From positions 186,001 to 250,000 of the forward strand of contig JAIOQX010000006.1 of assembly GCA_021108415.1 (NCBI GenBank): a DNA stretch of 64,000 nucleotides. Direction: 5' to 3'. The DNA comes from Acholeplasmataceae bacterium. GTDB lineage: Bacteria; Bacillota_I; Bacilli_A; Acholeplasmatales; Acholeplasmataceae. The notes beneath the pieces are model-generated. The model searched no databases. It was not told where the DNA came from and saw nothing but the letters and a program-made list of their open reading frames with translations. Made by a program: the position numbers and the translations under genes. Positions 10,212-18,506 of this stretch are shown piece after piece (positions within the stretch are counted from its first letter, which is position 1; the number at the start of each line of letters is the position of its first letter).

Positions 10212-11428
10212 TTATGCCTGCCTCCTGTAAATAACTCTTCTACTTTTTTAACACCTAGTTCTGTTTTACCAGAATCAGTAAACGTATGACATGTAAAAAA
10301 CACATGACCTTTAACTTCTTTAAACTTAGAAACATATTTTAATTGATTTACTATTTCTTCAGGATTTTCAAATTCACCTTCATTACCAAGACGATATAAA
10401 GCATGTCCGATATATAAATCAACATCAGTTTTTTTGACAGCATCTACCCAAAAATTTACTATATCTGCAAACGGTGCAATTGCATGTCCGAATTCCCAAT
10501 AAATTTGAGGAACTATATAATCTATATAGCCTTCTTTAACCCATGTATAACTATCTGCATATTCATTTGAAAAACTTTGACTGCATTTAGGATCAGTATT
10601 TGATCCAAATGTATCTTCAGTTTTGTTTTTCCATATGCCAAATGGAGAAACACCGAATCTCAAGTTTGGATTAACTTTTTTTAACTCTATATGCATATCT
10701 CTAATGACTTCTGTCACTTGAGCTCTTCTAAAATCTTCTATAGACTGAGATACATCTGTTCTTTGTTCATATTCTTTGATATCATTATCGCTTTCAATAA
10801 GCCCGCCATATGGATAAAAATAATCATCGAAATGGATACCGTCTATATCATAATTTGTCGCAAGTTCGATCATTGACTCTAATATAAATGATTTTACCTC
10901 ATTTCGTGCAGGATTTAAAATTAATTGCCCTCTATGGTCAGTTACAACTAGATCTCTATGTTGTTTTGCGAAGTTTAAATCATCACATTGATCTAAATAT
11001 TCAGATTTAGATAATTTAGATACCATAGAGACTCTATATGGATTACACCATGCATGAAACTCTATTTGATATTGTCTTGCTTGTTCTATAACCCATTTTA
11101 ATACATCAAAAGGAGGTTCTTTTCCTTCTTTTCCTGTTAAATATCTACTGTATGGATTTAACTTGGATTGATAAAATGCATCATTAGTTGTTCTTACCTG
11201 AAAAAACACTGCATTTAAATTAAATCTTTTGCAAGTTTCAAAAATATCAATAACTTTATCTTTGTAAGCATCTATATCTTCAGTTGTTGGCATGTCTATG
11301 TTTAATACATTTGATATCCACATTGCTTTAAATGGTTTATCTATATATTTTTTAGGGATGACTACTTGTTTTTTTGTGTTATAAAAATTAATTGGAGTTT
11401 TTTCGTCTTTATATTTATACAACTTCAT
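10208..11428 (-). CDS. GHL10 (DUF187) family glycosyl hydrolase, cytoplasmic
   Basis: A 406-residue single-module GHL10 protein with the same landmarks as the two modules of its neighbour (MWISNV, TTNDAFYQS, YSRYLTGKEG, WCNPYRV, GIHFDDYFYPYGG, GVSPFGIWK). It has no signal peptide and no membrane segment, so it is probably the internal counterpart acting on imported oligosaccharides. It overlaps the next gene by 4 bases and is separated from the upstream GH4-like gene by one base, so it belongs to the same transcript. Probably arose by duplication from the same ancestor as the surface modules. The bond it cuts is not determinable from sequence. Confidence 0.85.
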   Translation of the reverse strand: MKLYKYKDEKTPINFYNTKKQVVIPKKYIDKPFKAMWISNVLNIDMPTTEDIDAYKDKVIDIFETCKRFNLNAVFFQVRTTNDAFYQSKLNPYSRYLTGKEGKEPPFDVLKWVIEQARQYQIEFHAWCNPYRVSMVSKLSKSEYLDQCDDLNFAKQHRDLVVTDHRGQLILNPARNEVKSFILESMIELATNYDIDGIHFDDYFYPYGGLIESDNDIKEYEQRTDVSQSIEDFRRAQVTEVIRDMHIELKKVNPNLRFGVSPFGIWKNKTEDTFGSNTDPKCSQSFSNEYADSYTWVKEGYIDYIVPQIYWEFGHAIAPFADIVNFWVDAVKKTDVDLYIGHALYRLGNEGEFENPEEIVNQLKYVSKFKEVKGHVFFTCHTFTDSGKTELGVKKVEELFTGGRHK

Positions 11429-11429
11429 T

Positions 11430-12728
11430 TTATTGCTCCTTAGTATAATATGCTAAATATTTTTTATTTGATTTAATAAACATTTCAAAAGCTGATTTTG
11501 TCTGTACGTGATCAAACATTAAAGGGTGCACTTTTAAACTTGATAAAATTTTATTTAAATCTTTTTCATAAATTGCATCCGCAAAAAGCTCTTCAAAAGA
11601 TTTAATGTGTTGGAGAAGCCCTTTAATTTGATTAGGTATTCTTGACATATGAATAGGCATTGGCCCATCTTTTGTGATTCTTGCAGAAATTTCTATTGCT
11701 GAATTTTCAGGAAGATCATTCAAATGCCCATTGTTAATTGTATTGATGATTTGATAGTCTCTTTTATCAGTTATCATCGATTCGATTAACTCAACAGTTT
11801 TAATGGTTTGTTCTAATCCGCTTCTTGTCTTTAACAAATCCATAGCTTGAACTACATTTGATTTTTTATATAAATCAAAGAGTTGATTTTCTATCAATGT
11901 GTTTAAAACTGGTTCTGTTTTTTGATGCTCAAAATTATCAATAAACTCATTTAGTTTGTCTTCTTGTTTATACATATATTTTAAATCTGTACTGGGATAC
12001 ACTTCAAAATCTTTAAGAAAGTCTTTAGACCAACAGCATTTGTTTTCTTCTTTTAGTATGATTTTTATCAATTCTCTAAATTTATCTTTTTTCTTATGAA
12101 AAGCATGTGTCATAAATGTGATTGGACTTAGCCCTGCAGCATATATAATCAATTGACTTTCATCAATTTTTAATAAATCGGAAAAACACGCTTGAACTTT
12201 TAATGGCACATGAGAGATTCCTATATATTTATCAAATTCGGCATATCTAATAACTGCTTCACTTATAAGTCCCATGGGTTGCGTAAGATTGATCATCCAC
12301 GCATCTTGACATACTTCATTCATTTCATCAATAATTTGATAAATAACTGGTATAGTTCTAATTGCATCAAATACACTACTCATACCAAAAATATCGCTGG
12401 CATACATATGATGTTCATAACAAATCTTCTCATCAACGAGTTTTTGAGCATACATACCCACATTAACTTGAGTTACCACATAGGTTGCATGTTTTAATGC
12501 ATCTCTTCTGTTCGTTGATTTAAATAGCTTTAAATCACTTTTTTGTTCATTGATAAGCTTTTTAGAAAACTCATATATGATATTTAATCTATCTGCTTGC
12601 TCATCAATATCAACTAACCATAATTCATCAACTCTAAACTCATCATGTTTATCTATTAAGCTTTGAACTAAAAACGGTGTATATGATGATCCTCCACCAA
12701 TAACAACAATTTTAACTTCTTTACTCAT
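11430..12728 (-). CDS. Glycoside hydrolase family 4-like, NAD-dependent phospho-glycosidase
   Basis: 432 residues from the chosen ATG. The N-terminal Rossmann fold shows IGGGSSYTP, followed by LVDID and QVNVGMYAQK and then LTQPMG in place of the FTNP-type motif, all typical of GH4 6-phospho-glucosidases (LicH, CelF, BglT type). These act by NAD-assisted oxidation-elimination and need Mn2+ bound by a Cys and a His. Here the usual Cys region reads GISHVP, so the metal-binding Cys appears replaced by Ser while the His remains. That makes substrate and even activity uncertain. Operon position next to anmK suggests a phosphorylated amino-sugar disaccharide. An in-frame TTG at 12740 and an ATG at 12734 are alternative starts; 12728 has the better GGAA spacing. 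Confidence 0.78.
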   Translation of the reverse strand: MSKEVKIVVIGGGSSYTPFLVQSLIDKHDEFRVDELWLVDIDEQADRLNIIYEFSKKLINEQKSDLKLFKSTNRRDALKHATYVVTQVNVGMYAQKLVDEKICYEHHMYASDIFGMSSVFDAIRTIPVIYQIIDEMNEVCQDAWMINLTQPMGLISEAVIRYAEFDKYIGISHVPLKVQACFSDLLKIDESQLIIYAAGLSPITFMTHAFHKKKDKFRELIKIILKEENKCCWSKDFLKDFEVYPSTDLKYMYKQEDKLNEFIDNFEHQKTEPVLNTLIENQLFDLYKKSNVVQAMDLLKTRSGLEQTIKTVELIESMITDKRDYQIINTINNGHLNDLPENSAIEISARITKDGPMPIHMSRIPNQIKGLLQHIKSFEELFADAIYEKDLNKILSSLKVHPLMFDHVQTKSAFEMFIKSNKKYLAYYTKEQ

Positions 12729-12771
12729 AGTCATTTCCAACTTTCATTTAGATTTATTAATCAAATGTGTT

Positions 12772-13911
12772 TTAACGATAATAGTTTATTTGTCCTAATA
12801 TTTTATAATCTTTTGCTCCAGTAGCACTTTTAACACTTGAAGGCAAACGATTGATTGTTTGATTTCCTAAGATTAGAAACGCTAAGGCTTCTTTATATTG
12901 ACTACTATAGCCGTATTCTTCTAAAACTGCTACTTTAGTATCTTTCATCTTTTTAGCAAGCTCATTTTTTATAAACAAATTAAGTGCGCCTCCACCACAT
13001 AAGATCAGTTCATCAACTGGTTTTTTGATTAAGTTTTTATAACTGTTTACAATTGAATCAACAACAACCATGGATAAAGTGCATATGATATCTTCTGCTT
13101 TGTCTTCTTTATACATTGAGATTATATCTTGAGTGTATGCATCTCCAAAAGTTTCTCTTCCTGTTGATTTTGGATAGGGTAGTTTATAGTAGGGATGATC
13201 CATCATCTCTTGATACATTTGCCCAATGATTTTACCTTTGCTTGCAATATCACCGTTTGCATCATAATCTAATTGATAAAACATTTGACAAGCTTTATCG
13301 ATCATCATGTTACCTGGGCCACTATCAAAAGCAATGACATCATCTAATTGAGCACCTCTTTGTATATATGTCATATTGCTTATTCCACCAATGTTGTGGA
13401 TTGCTCTTGATTTATTTAAATCAGAAAAAAGTATAAAGTCTGCATATGGAACCAGTGGTGCACCTTGTCCTCCACTAGCAATATCAGCAAGTCTAAAATT
13501 AGAAATCACTGTAGTTTTACACATCTCAGCAATCACTGAAGCTTCACCTAGCTGTAGAGATGATCTAAATAATTTTTGACTTGAAATAGGAATGTGATAA
13601 ATAGTTTGTCCGTGAGATGCGATAAAACTAATCTCTTCTGGATTAATATTTTCGCTTTGATAAAAATCTAAAACAGCCTGACCAAATACATACCCAAGTT
13701 CTACATTTAAACTGCTTATTAAAGAAGCTGATGATATGTGATCATCCATGGCATCTCTTATTTTTTGAACAACATCCTCTTTAAATGGATAAGTTTTTTC
13801 TTTAAGTACTTTAACTTTAGTATTTAAAGAAACTCCTGATATCTCAGCTAAAACAATATCTATGCCATCTAAGGATGTTCCGCTCATTAATCCTATAGCT
13901 AATTTTTTCAT
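12772..13911 (-). CDS. anmK: Anhydro-N-acetylmuramic acid kinase
   Basis: 379 residues, the normal AnmK length. It uses ATP to open and phosphorylate 1,6-anhydro-MurNAc to MurNAc-6-phosphate in peptidoglycan recycling. Visible family blocks are GLMSGTSLDGID at the N-terminus, SHGQTIYHIP, NIGGISN, DSGPGNMMIDKA and ILCGGGALN. It is the first gene of the six-gene operon reading towards 1896, 31 to 43 bases before the GH4-like gene. A TATAAT -10 lies just upstream with a cre-like half-match on the weak -35 and an inverted repeat further up. The product needs a MurQ etherase to be used, and none is in this window. Identification is firm. Confidence 0.95.
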   Translation of the reverse strand: MKKLAIGLMSGTSLDGIDIVLAEISGVSLNTKVKVLKEKTYPFKEDVVQKIRDAMDDHISSASLISSLNVELGYVFGQAVLDFYQSENINPEEISFIASHGQTIYHIPISSQKLFRSSLQLGEASVIAEMCKTTVISNFRLADIASGGQGAPLVPYADFILFSDLNKSRAIHNIGGISNMTYIQRGAQLDDVIAFDSGPGNMMIDKACQMFYQLDYDANGDIASKGKIIGQMYQEMMDHPYYKLPYPKSTGRETFGDAYTQDIISMYKEDKAEDIICTLSMVVVDSIVNSYKNLIKKPVDELILCGGGALNLFIKNELAKKMKDTKVAVLEEYGYSSQYKEALAFLILGNQTINRLPSSVKSATGAKDYKILGQINYYR

Positions 13912-13931
13912 ATATACACCTTTTCACTATC

Positions 13932-13960
13932 ATTATAATGCATAAACACAATAAAAAGAG
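13932..13960 (-). promoter_or_regulatory. Putative promoter of the anmK operon
   Basis: On the minus strand, TATAAT (13932-13937) lies about 20 bases upstream of the anmK start. At 17 bases upstream the -35 is poor (CTCTTT), suggesting an activated or weak promoter. Partial cre-like sequence (13959-13972, 10 of 14 positions) covers the -35. Confidence 0.45.
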
Positions 13961-13982
13961 AAAGCGCTTGAGTTTAGGTTGT

Positions 13983-14023
13983 TTTTTTCAAGATTAAAAA
14001 AAACATGAACTCTTGTGAAAAAA
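13983..14023 (+). promoter_or_regulatory. Imperfect inverted repeat, candidate regulator operator
   Basis: TTTTTTCAAGA (13983-13993) and TCTTGTGAAAAAA (14011-14023) form an inverted repeat with a 2-base bulge, located between the anmK promoter and the terminator of the MurR-like gene. The position is right for binding by the adjacent RpiR/MurR-family regulator. Its use as an operator is inference. Confidence 0.4.
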
Positions 14024-14054
14024 CAAAATCATTAATTTTAATCCGTTTTTGATA

Positions 14055-14081
14055 CAAAAAACACCTTCTTTTGAAGGTGTT
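14055..14081 (-). terminator. Rho-independent terminator of the MurR-like gene
   Basis: AACACCTTC (14060-14068), loop TTTT, GAAGGTGTT (14073-14081): a perfect 9-bp stem followed on the minus strand by a T run. It starts at the stop codon of the regulator and separates it from the anmK operon. Confidence 0.85.
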
Positions 14082-14934
14082 ATCTTTTAAATTTTTTAAA
14101 TGATTTATAAGTCATCTCTAGTGTTCTAACAGAACGATCAATATCCACATATGCACATCTTGCAAAAAGTGCATCTATCATACACATTTGAGAGATTCTT
14201 GAAGTCATTGCTGCACTTCTAAACTCTCCTTCTAGTGAAGATGTATATAAGACAACATCTGATAAATCAGCTAACATAGAACTTCCTATCTTTGTAATGC
14301 TAATAATTTTTGCTTTGTTTTCTTTAGCAAGTAATGCTGCACTTATAATCTCTTTTGTTTTACCTGAATTGGAAACAAATATGATCACATCTTTTTGACT
14401 GATAAACGTTGCATCTACCAACTGATCATGTGATTCACCTTGAGCGATACAAAATTTATTGATTCTTCTAAGTTTCATTTCTAAGTCTTTACAAACTAGA
14501 TATGATGATCCTTTACCAAAAATTAATATTTTTCTAGCACCCATAATGAGCTCTGCAGCTTTAGATACAGTTTCTTCATCATAAAGTTTTAAAGTATCTT
14601 CTAAAACTTTAATATTGTTTTCAATTGCTGTTTTTCCACAATGAGAATCTTTTGCTAAAACAACATCAAAATACTCTTTATTTTCTGGAACTTCTACTTT
14701 AGCATTCGCTAATATAAAGTCGATTTTAAAATCTTTAAACCCTTTATATCCAAGCTTCTTACACATTCTAACAACAGATGCAGGTGATGTGTATGCAGCT
14801 TCAGCTATTTTTTCTACACTAAAGTCTTTAAGTACTGATTTATTTTCAATTAAATAATCTAATACTGCTCTTTCAGCCATGCTTAAATCTTCTTTATATT
14901 TAAGCATATTTAACATGACACTAATATCAATCAC
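14080..14934 (-). CDS. MurR/RpiR-family transcriptional regulator
   Basis: 284 residues. An N-terminal RpiR helix-turn-helix (about residues 10-80, with VEKIAEAAYTSPASVVRMCKKLGY) is followed by a SIS sugar-phosphate-binding domain (about 120-250, with IFGKGSSYLVCKD and FVSNSGKTKE). Such proteins sense phosphosugars; MurR senses MurNAc-6-phosphate. Its place directly upstream of the anmK operon makes that ligand the best guess. The annotated start is a GTG lying very close to GGAAGG; an ATG at 14916 would remove six residues and matches the usual family N-terminus. A TATAAT lies about 45 bases upstream and a small palindrome sits between it and the gene. Other phosphosugar ligands cannot be excluded. 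Confidence 0.85.
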   Translation of the reverse strand: MIDISVMLNMLKYKEDLSMAERAVLDYLIENKSVLKDFSVEKIAEAAYTSPASVVRMCKKLGYKGFKDFKIDFILANAKVEVPENKEYFDVVLAKDSHCGKTAIENNIKVLEDTLKLYDEETVSKAAELIMGARKILIFGKGSSYLVCKDLEMKLRRINKFCIAQGESHDQLVDATFISQKDVIIFVSNSGKTKEIISAALLAKENKAKIISITKIGSSMLADLSDVVLYTSSLEGEFRSAAMTSRISQMCMIDALFARCAYVDIDRSVRTLEMTYKSFKKFKR

Positions 14935-14954
14935 CCTTCCTTGTATGTAATCAT

Positions 14955-14984
14955 AACACTGTAAGTGTTTTCATATACATTATA
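14955..14984 (-). promoter_or_regulatory. Putative promoter -10 and operator palindrome of the MurR-like gene
   Basis: Minus-strand TATAAT (14979-14984) is followed at the expected start of transcription by AACACT-GTA-AGTGTT (14955-14969), a perfect 6-bp inverted repeat without a T run, so more like an operator than a terminator. No good -35 is seen, and no terminator separates this from the lactate dehydrogenase gene upstream, so readthrough is also possible. Confidence 0.4.
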
Positions 14985-15053
14985 TCATCTAAATACTTAT
15001 TTTAAAACTTAGAATGCTTAATACAAAGAGAAACAATTGATATTTAGGTTTAT

Positions 15054-16451
15054 TTAAATAACTTTGCCTGGATTTAAAATATGTTTTGGATCAAAACTCT
15101 CTTTTATGCCCCTCATGATTCTTAATTGGGTATCTCCCAATAAAGTTTTCATATATGCTCTTTTAGCAAATCCAATCCCATGTTCTCCAGAAACTAGACC
15201 TCCAAAACTAAAAGCTTTTTCATACATGAGTTTGAATCCTTTTGATATTTTTTCTTCCCAAATCTCTTTAGGCATAGAATCTTTACAAAAGTAGATGTGT
15301 AAATTGCCATCACCAACATGTCCAAAATATGGAATTCTTATATCTAAGTCTTTACTCAATTTTCTAACATAAGTTAAAAACTCACTAATTTTAGATCTTG
15401 GAAGAACAACATCACATTCATCAATTTCATCAGATGATGATTTGATGGCTTCTAAAAATCCGCCTCTAACATTCCAAACACTATTTCTTCTCTCTTCTGT
15501 ATCTACTAAAAAGACATCAATTGCATGATATTTTTCAAGACATAATTTAGATGCAACACTGATGTCTTGATCAATCGCATCTTCATTATTTCCATCATAG
15601 CTTAATAATAAATATGCTTCAAAGTTATTATGTGGTATTTTTTTACCTAAGAATTCTTCGCTATACTGTAAAGATTGTTTTTCTAAAAATTCTACTGCAA
15701 CAGGTAGTACATGATCAACAATTAATTTAGGTGCTGCAGCTATTGCGTCTTCTCTATTTTTAAATGGAACTAATAAGCTAACTGTTTTTAATGGTTTTGG
15801 AATAAGTTTTAAAGTTGCTTCTACAATAATAGCAAGCGTGCCTTCACTTCCAATAACTAAATCTTTTAAGCCATAACCGGTTGAGTTTTTTACAACTTTA
15901 CCACCAAATTTTTCAATGCTTCCATCAGGAAGTACAACTTCTAATCCTCTAATCCAGTCTCTAGTTACACCATACTTAATTGCACGCATGCCGCCTGCAT
16001 TAGTTGAAATATTCCCACCTATGGTTGCTGTTTTTTCACCAGGATCTGGTGCATAAAAGAGTCCTTCTTTTTCTACGCATTCATAAATATCAAGCAATAG
16101 TACACCCGGTTCTACTCTTAATGTTAAGTTTGTTCGATCAAGTTCGATGATTTTATTCATTTTTGATGTATCTAATAAAATACCACCATAAATCGGTACA
16201 CAAGCACCAACTAAACCAGTGCCTGCTCCTCTGACTGTTACTGCTATGCTTTCTTGATTGGCATAAGCCATAATTTTTGATATTTCTTCTTTGTTTTTCA
16301 CCATGATATGAACATCAGGATAAGCATTAACTGTACCAAGTTCATCATGAGAAAAATCTTTTTCTATTTGATCTCCAACAAAAAATCTATCATGATCAAC
16401 AAATGAAAGTAACTCTTTTAAGTCTCTTGAATCAATTTTCTTATAATTCAT
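15054..16451 (-). CDS. lctD: FAD-dependent D-lactate/glycolate dehydrogenase, LctD-like
   Basis: 465 residues of the GlcD/FAD-oxidase family: a PCMH-type FAD domain (about 45-225, with GAGTGLVGACVP and TIGGNISTNAGG) and a C-terminal FAD-oxidase domain ending in GEHGIGFAKR and ILNPGKVI. It oxidises a 2-hydroxyacid, probably D-lactate to pyruvate. It follows an EtfB and a ferredoxin-domain EtfA with one base between stop and start, the gene order of Acetobacterium woodii lctBCD. In that complex electrons from lactate reach NAD+ with the help of reduced ferredoxin (electron confurcation). Glycolate is the alternative substrate. Start at 16451 fits the family N-terminus. Confidence 0.88.
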   Translation of the reverse strand: MNYKKIDSRDLKELLSFVDHDRFFVGDQIEKDFSHDELGTVNAYPDVHIMVKNKEEISKIMAYANQESIAVTVRGAGTGLVGACVPIYGGILLDTSKMNKIIELDRTNLTLRVEPGVLLLDIYECVEKEGLFYAPDPGEKTATIGGNISTNAGGMRAIKYGVTRDWIRGLEVVLPDGSIEKFGGKVVKNSTGYGLKDLVIGSEGTLAIIVEATLKLIPKPLKTVSLLVPFKNREDAIAAAPKLIVDHVLPVAVEFLEKQSLQYSEEFLGKKIPHNNFEAYLLLSYDGNNEDAIDQDISVASKLCLEKYHAIDVFLVDTEERRNSVWNVRGGFLEAIKSSSDEIDECDVVLPRSKISEFLTYVRKLSKDLDIRIPYFGHVGDGNLHIYFCKDSMPKEIWEEKISKGFKLMYEKAFSFGGLVSGEHGIGFAKRAYMKTLLGDTQLRIMRGIKESFDPKHILNPGKVI

Positions 16452-16452
16452 C

Positions 16453-17646
16453 TTAGGCCTCCAATATTTGGTCCACTAATCTATTAAGCTCTGGTAGAAC
16501 ATCATACACATCTCCAACAATAGCATAATGGCTTATATCAAATAGTTTATTACTTTTATCCTTATTTACGGTAATGATAAGCTCACTATCTTTCATACCT
16601 TCTATATATTGGACTGCACCACTAATCCCTAAATTGATAATTAATTTTGGTTTAACTGTTCTTCCTGAAAGTCCTATTTGTTTTTTAGCATCAAACCATC
16701 CATTTTCAATTAATGGTCTAGTACATGCGATCTCTGCATTTAATTTTTTTCTTAGTGGTTCTATTAAATCTAGGTCTTTTTGTTTCTTAAAAGCGCGCCC
16801 TACTGCAATGATGACTTCAGCATCGCTGATGTCATTAACTCTAGGCTTTGGATAATGGTCTATGATTTTAATTGTAGACTGTTTATTAATTAAAGATGTA
16901 TCTTCGTAAATGGCCTTACCATGAGGTTTCACAACATCTGCTTGATCAAACATTTTATATCTTATTGTTGCCATTTGAGGTCTATCATTTGGTGTGTGGA
17001 TCTTAGCCATAATGTTACCCCCAAATGCTGGTCTGATTTGAAGTAGATCTTTTGACTCTGTCATATCTAACATTGTACAATCAGCAGTTAACCCTGTCTT
17101 TAATCTTGCCGCAACTTTAGGTGCAAAACTCCTACCTAGAGGTGTCCCTCCATATAAAATCACATTATTATGATATTTGTTAAAGAATGCTTCAACAACA
17201 TTTGTATATAGTTCTACATTAAAATCTTTAAATGCTTGATCTTGATAGACAAAAACTTTATCAACACCAAAACTTAATGCTGTTTCAACAATATCAGAAA
17301 CATCATCTCCACAAACAATCGCAAACACTTCTTCCTTACTCTTTTTAGCGAGTTCTTTTGCTTTACCAATCAATTCCCAACTTACAGGATGAGCTTTATT
17401 TTCATGTTGTTCTATAAATACTGCAATGCCGTTATACTTAGCTTTATCAATCTTAGGTTTAGGATTATCTATGAGTTCACAAACTCCTAAAGGACCTTTT
17501 TTAACACACATCTTACATATCTTACAAGATGCATTAATAGATAAATATGCATCTTGATAATCAAATGCATTAAAAGGACAAATGTCTATTAATTGTTTTG
17601 CGAAATCTTTAGTTACTTTATCTTGATTTACTTTTATATATGCCAT
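16453..17646 (-). CDS. lctC: Electron transfer flavoprotein alpha with ferredoxin domain, LctC-like
   Basis: 397 residues, longer than a plain EtfA (about 320). The extra N-terminus (about 1-65) has CPF near residue 24 and CKICKMC near residue 41, together four cysteines suited to one [4Fe-4S] cluster, as in the ferredoxin domain of bifurcating EtfA. The rest is ETF alpha: an N-terminal nucleotide-type fold, then the FAD-binding part with GLTADCT, RPAFGGNIMA, GLSGRTVKPKL and ISGAVQYIEGM. It would pair with the EtfB encoded 8 bases upstream and with the GlcD protein 1 base downstream. The ferredoxin-like domain is what distinguishes it from ordinary fatty-acid ETF. Confidence 0.9.
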   Translation of the reverse strand: MAYIKVNQDKVTKDFAKQLIDICPFNAFDYQDAYLSINASCKICKMCVKKGPLGVCELIDNPKPKIDKAKYNGIAVFIEQHENKAHPVSWELIGKAKELAKKSKEEVFAIVCGDDVSDIVETALSFGVDKVFVYQDQAFKDFNVELYTNVVEAFFNKYHNNVILYGGTPLGRSFAPKVAARLKTGLTADCTMLDMTESKDLLQIRPAFGGNIMAKIHTPNDRPQMATIRYKMFDQADVVKPHGKAIYEDTSLINKQSTIKIIDHYPKPRVNDISDAEVIIAVGRAFKKQKDLDLIEPLRKKLNAEIACTRPLIENGWFDAKKQIGLSGRTVKPKLIINLGISGAVQYIEGMKDSELIITVNKDKSNKLFDISHYAIVGDVYDVLPELNRLVDQILEA

Positions 17647-17654
17647 ATGATCAC

Positions 17655-18446
17655 CTAAACATATCTACTTTCTTTTAAAATATCAAATATTTTTTTAGAT
17701 AATGTTTTACCATCACCTTCAACCATTTCTGATTCCATGGTTTTATTTGGTGGAAATATTTCTTCTACTTGTGTAGGAGAACCACTTAATCCATAATGTT
17801 CAGGATCTTGATCTTCTAGATCTTTTAAAGTCATCATTGGTATTTTGTAAGACTCAAAAGTCTCTTTTCTTTTAAATGATGGTAGTCTTGGAACATAACT
17901 ATCTTTTTCTACGGTAATTAAACATGGATAATCAACTTCTACTTTTTCATCGTATAAATCATATCCGCTGACAACAACTATAGATTTTTCTTTAACCTCT
18001 ATAACTTTTTTAACATAAGGGACATGAGGGATATGTAAAAACTCTGCAATTTCTGGTCCAACTTGTGCAGTATCTCCATCGGTGGTTTGTTTCCCACAAA
18101 TGATTAAATCATATTTACTAATATGTTTGATCAGTTGACTTAATGTATAAGATGTTGCAAGTACATCAGCACCAGCAAACCTTCTATCAGTTATTAATGT
18201 CGCATCATCAGCACCCATATATAAAGCTTCATTTAAAACAATGGTTGCGCTAGGCGGTCCCATTGATACTGCATGTATATTGATATCTTTTTGACCTTTT
18301 TTAATTTGAAAAGCCGCTTCTAATGCATAAAGATCATATGGATTCATCTTTACATTATTCCCGTCTCTTTTTAAAACACCTGTTTTAGGATCTACTTCTA
18401 CATTAGACGAAGCAGGTACCTGTTTGATACATGTTATTATATTCAT
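17655..18446 (-). CDS. lctB: Electron transfer flavoprotein beta, LctB-like
   Basis: 263 residues, typical EtfB length. The N-terminus MNIITCIKQVP and motifs MNPYDLYALEAA, VSMGPPSA, MGADDATLITD, GKQTTDGDTAQVGPEIAEFL mark the ETF beta family; the loop after GADDA binds nucleotide or the bifurcating FAD in homologues. I start at 18446, where GAGGTG sits five bases upstream; an ATG three bases earlier and a longer frame from 18491 are less likely. First gene of the EtfB-EtfA-GlcD operon. No strong promoter is recognisable in the short gap behind the terminator at 18507-18535. Confidence 0.9.
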   Translation of the reverse strand: MNIITCIKQVPASSNVEVDPKTGVLKRDGNNVKMNPYDLYALEAAFQIKKGQKDINIHAVSMGPPSATIVLNEALYMGADDATLITDRRFAGADVLATSYTLSQLIKHISKYDLIICGKQTTDGDTAQVGPEIAEFLHIPHVPYVKKVIEVKEKSIVVVSGYDLYDEKVEVDYPCLITVEKDSYVPRLPSFKRKETFESYKIPMMTLKDLEDQDPEHYGLSGSPTQVEEIFPPNKTMESEMVEGDGKTLSKKIFDILKESRYV

Positions 18447-18506
18447 CATTACACCTCGCAAAACTTGATATATACATAAATAACATATCATAGATATGTA
18501 AAACTA

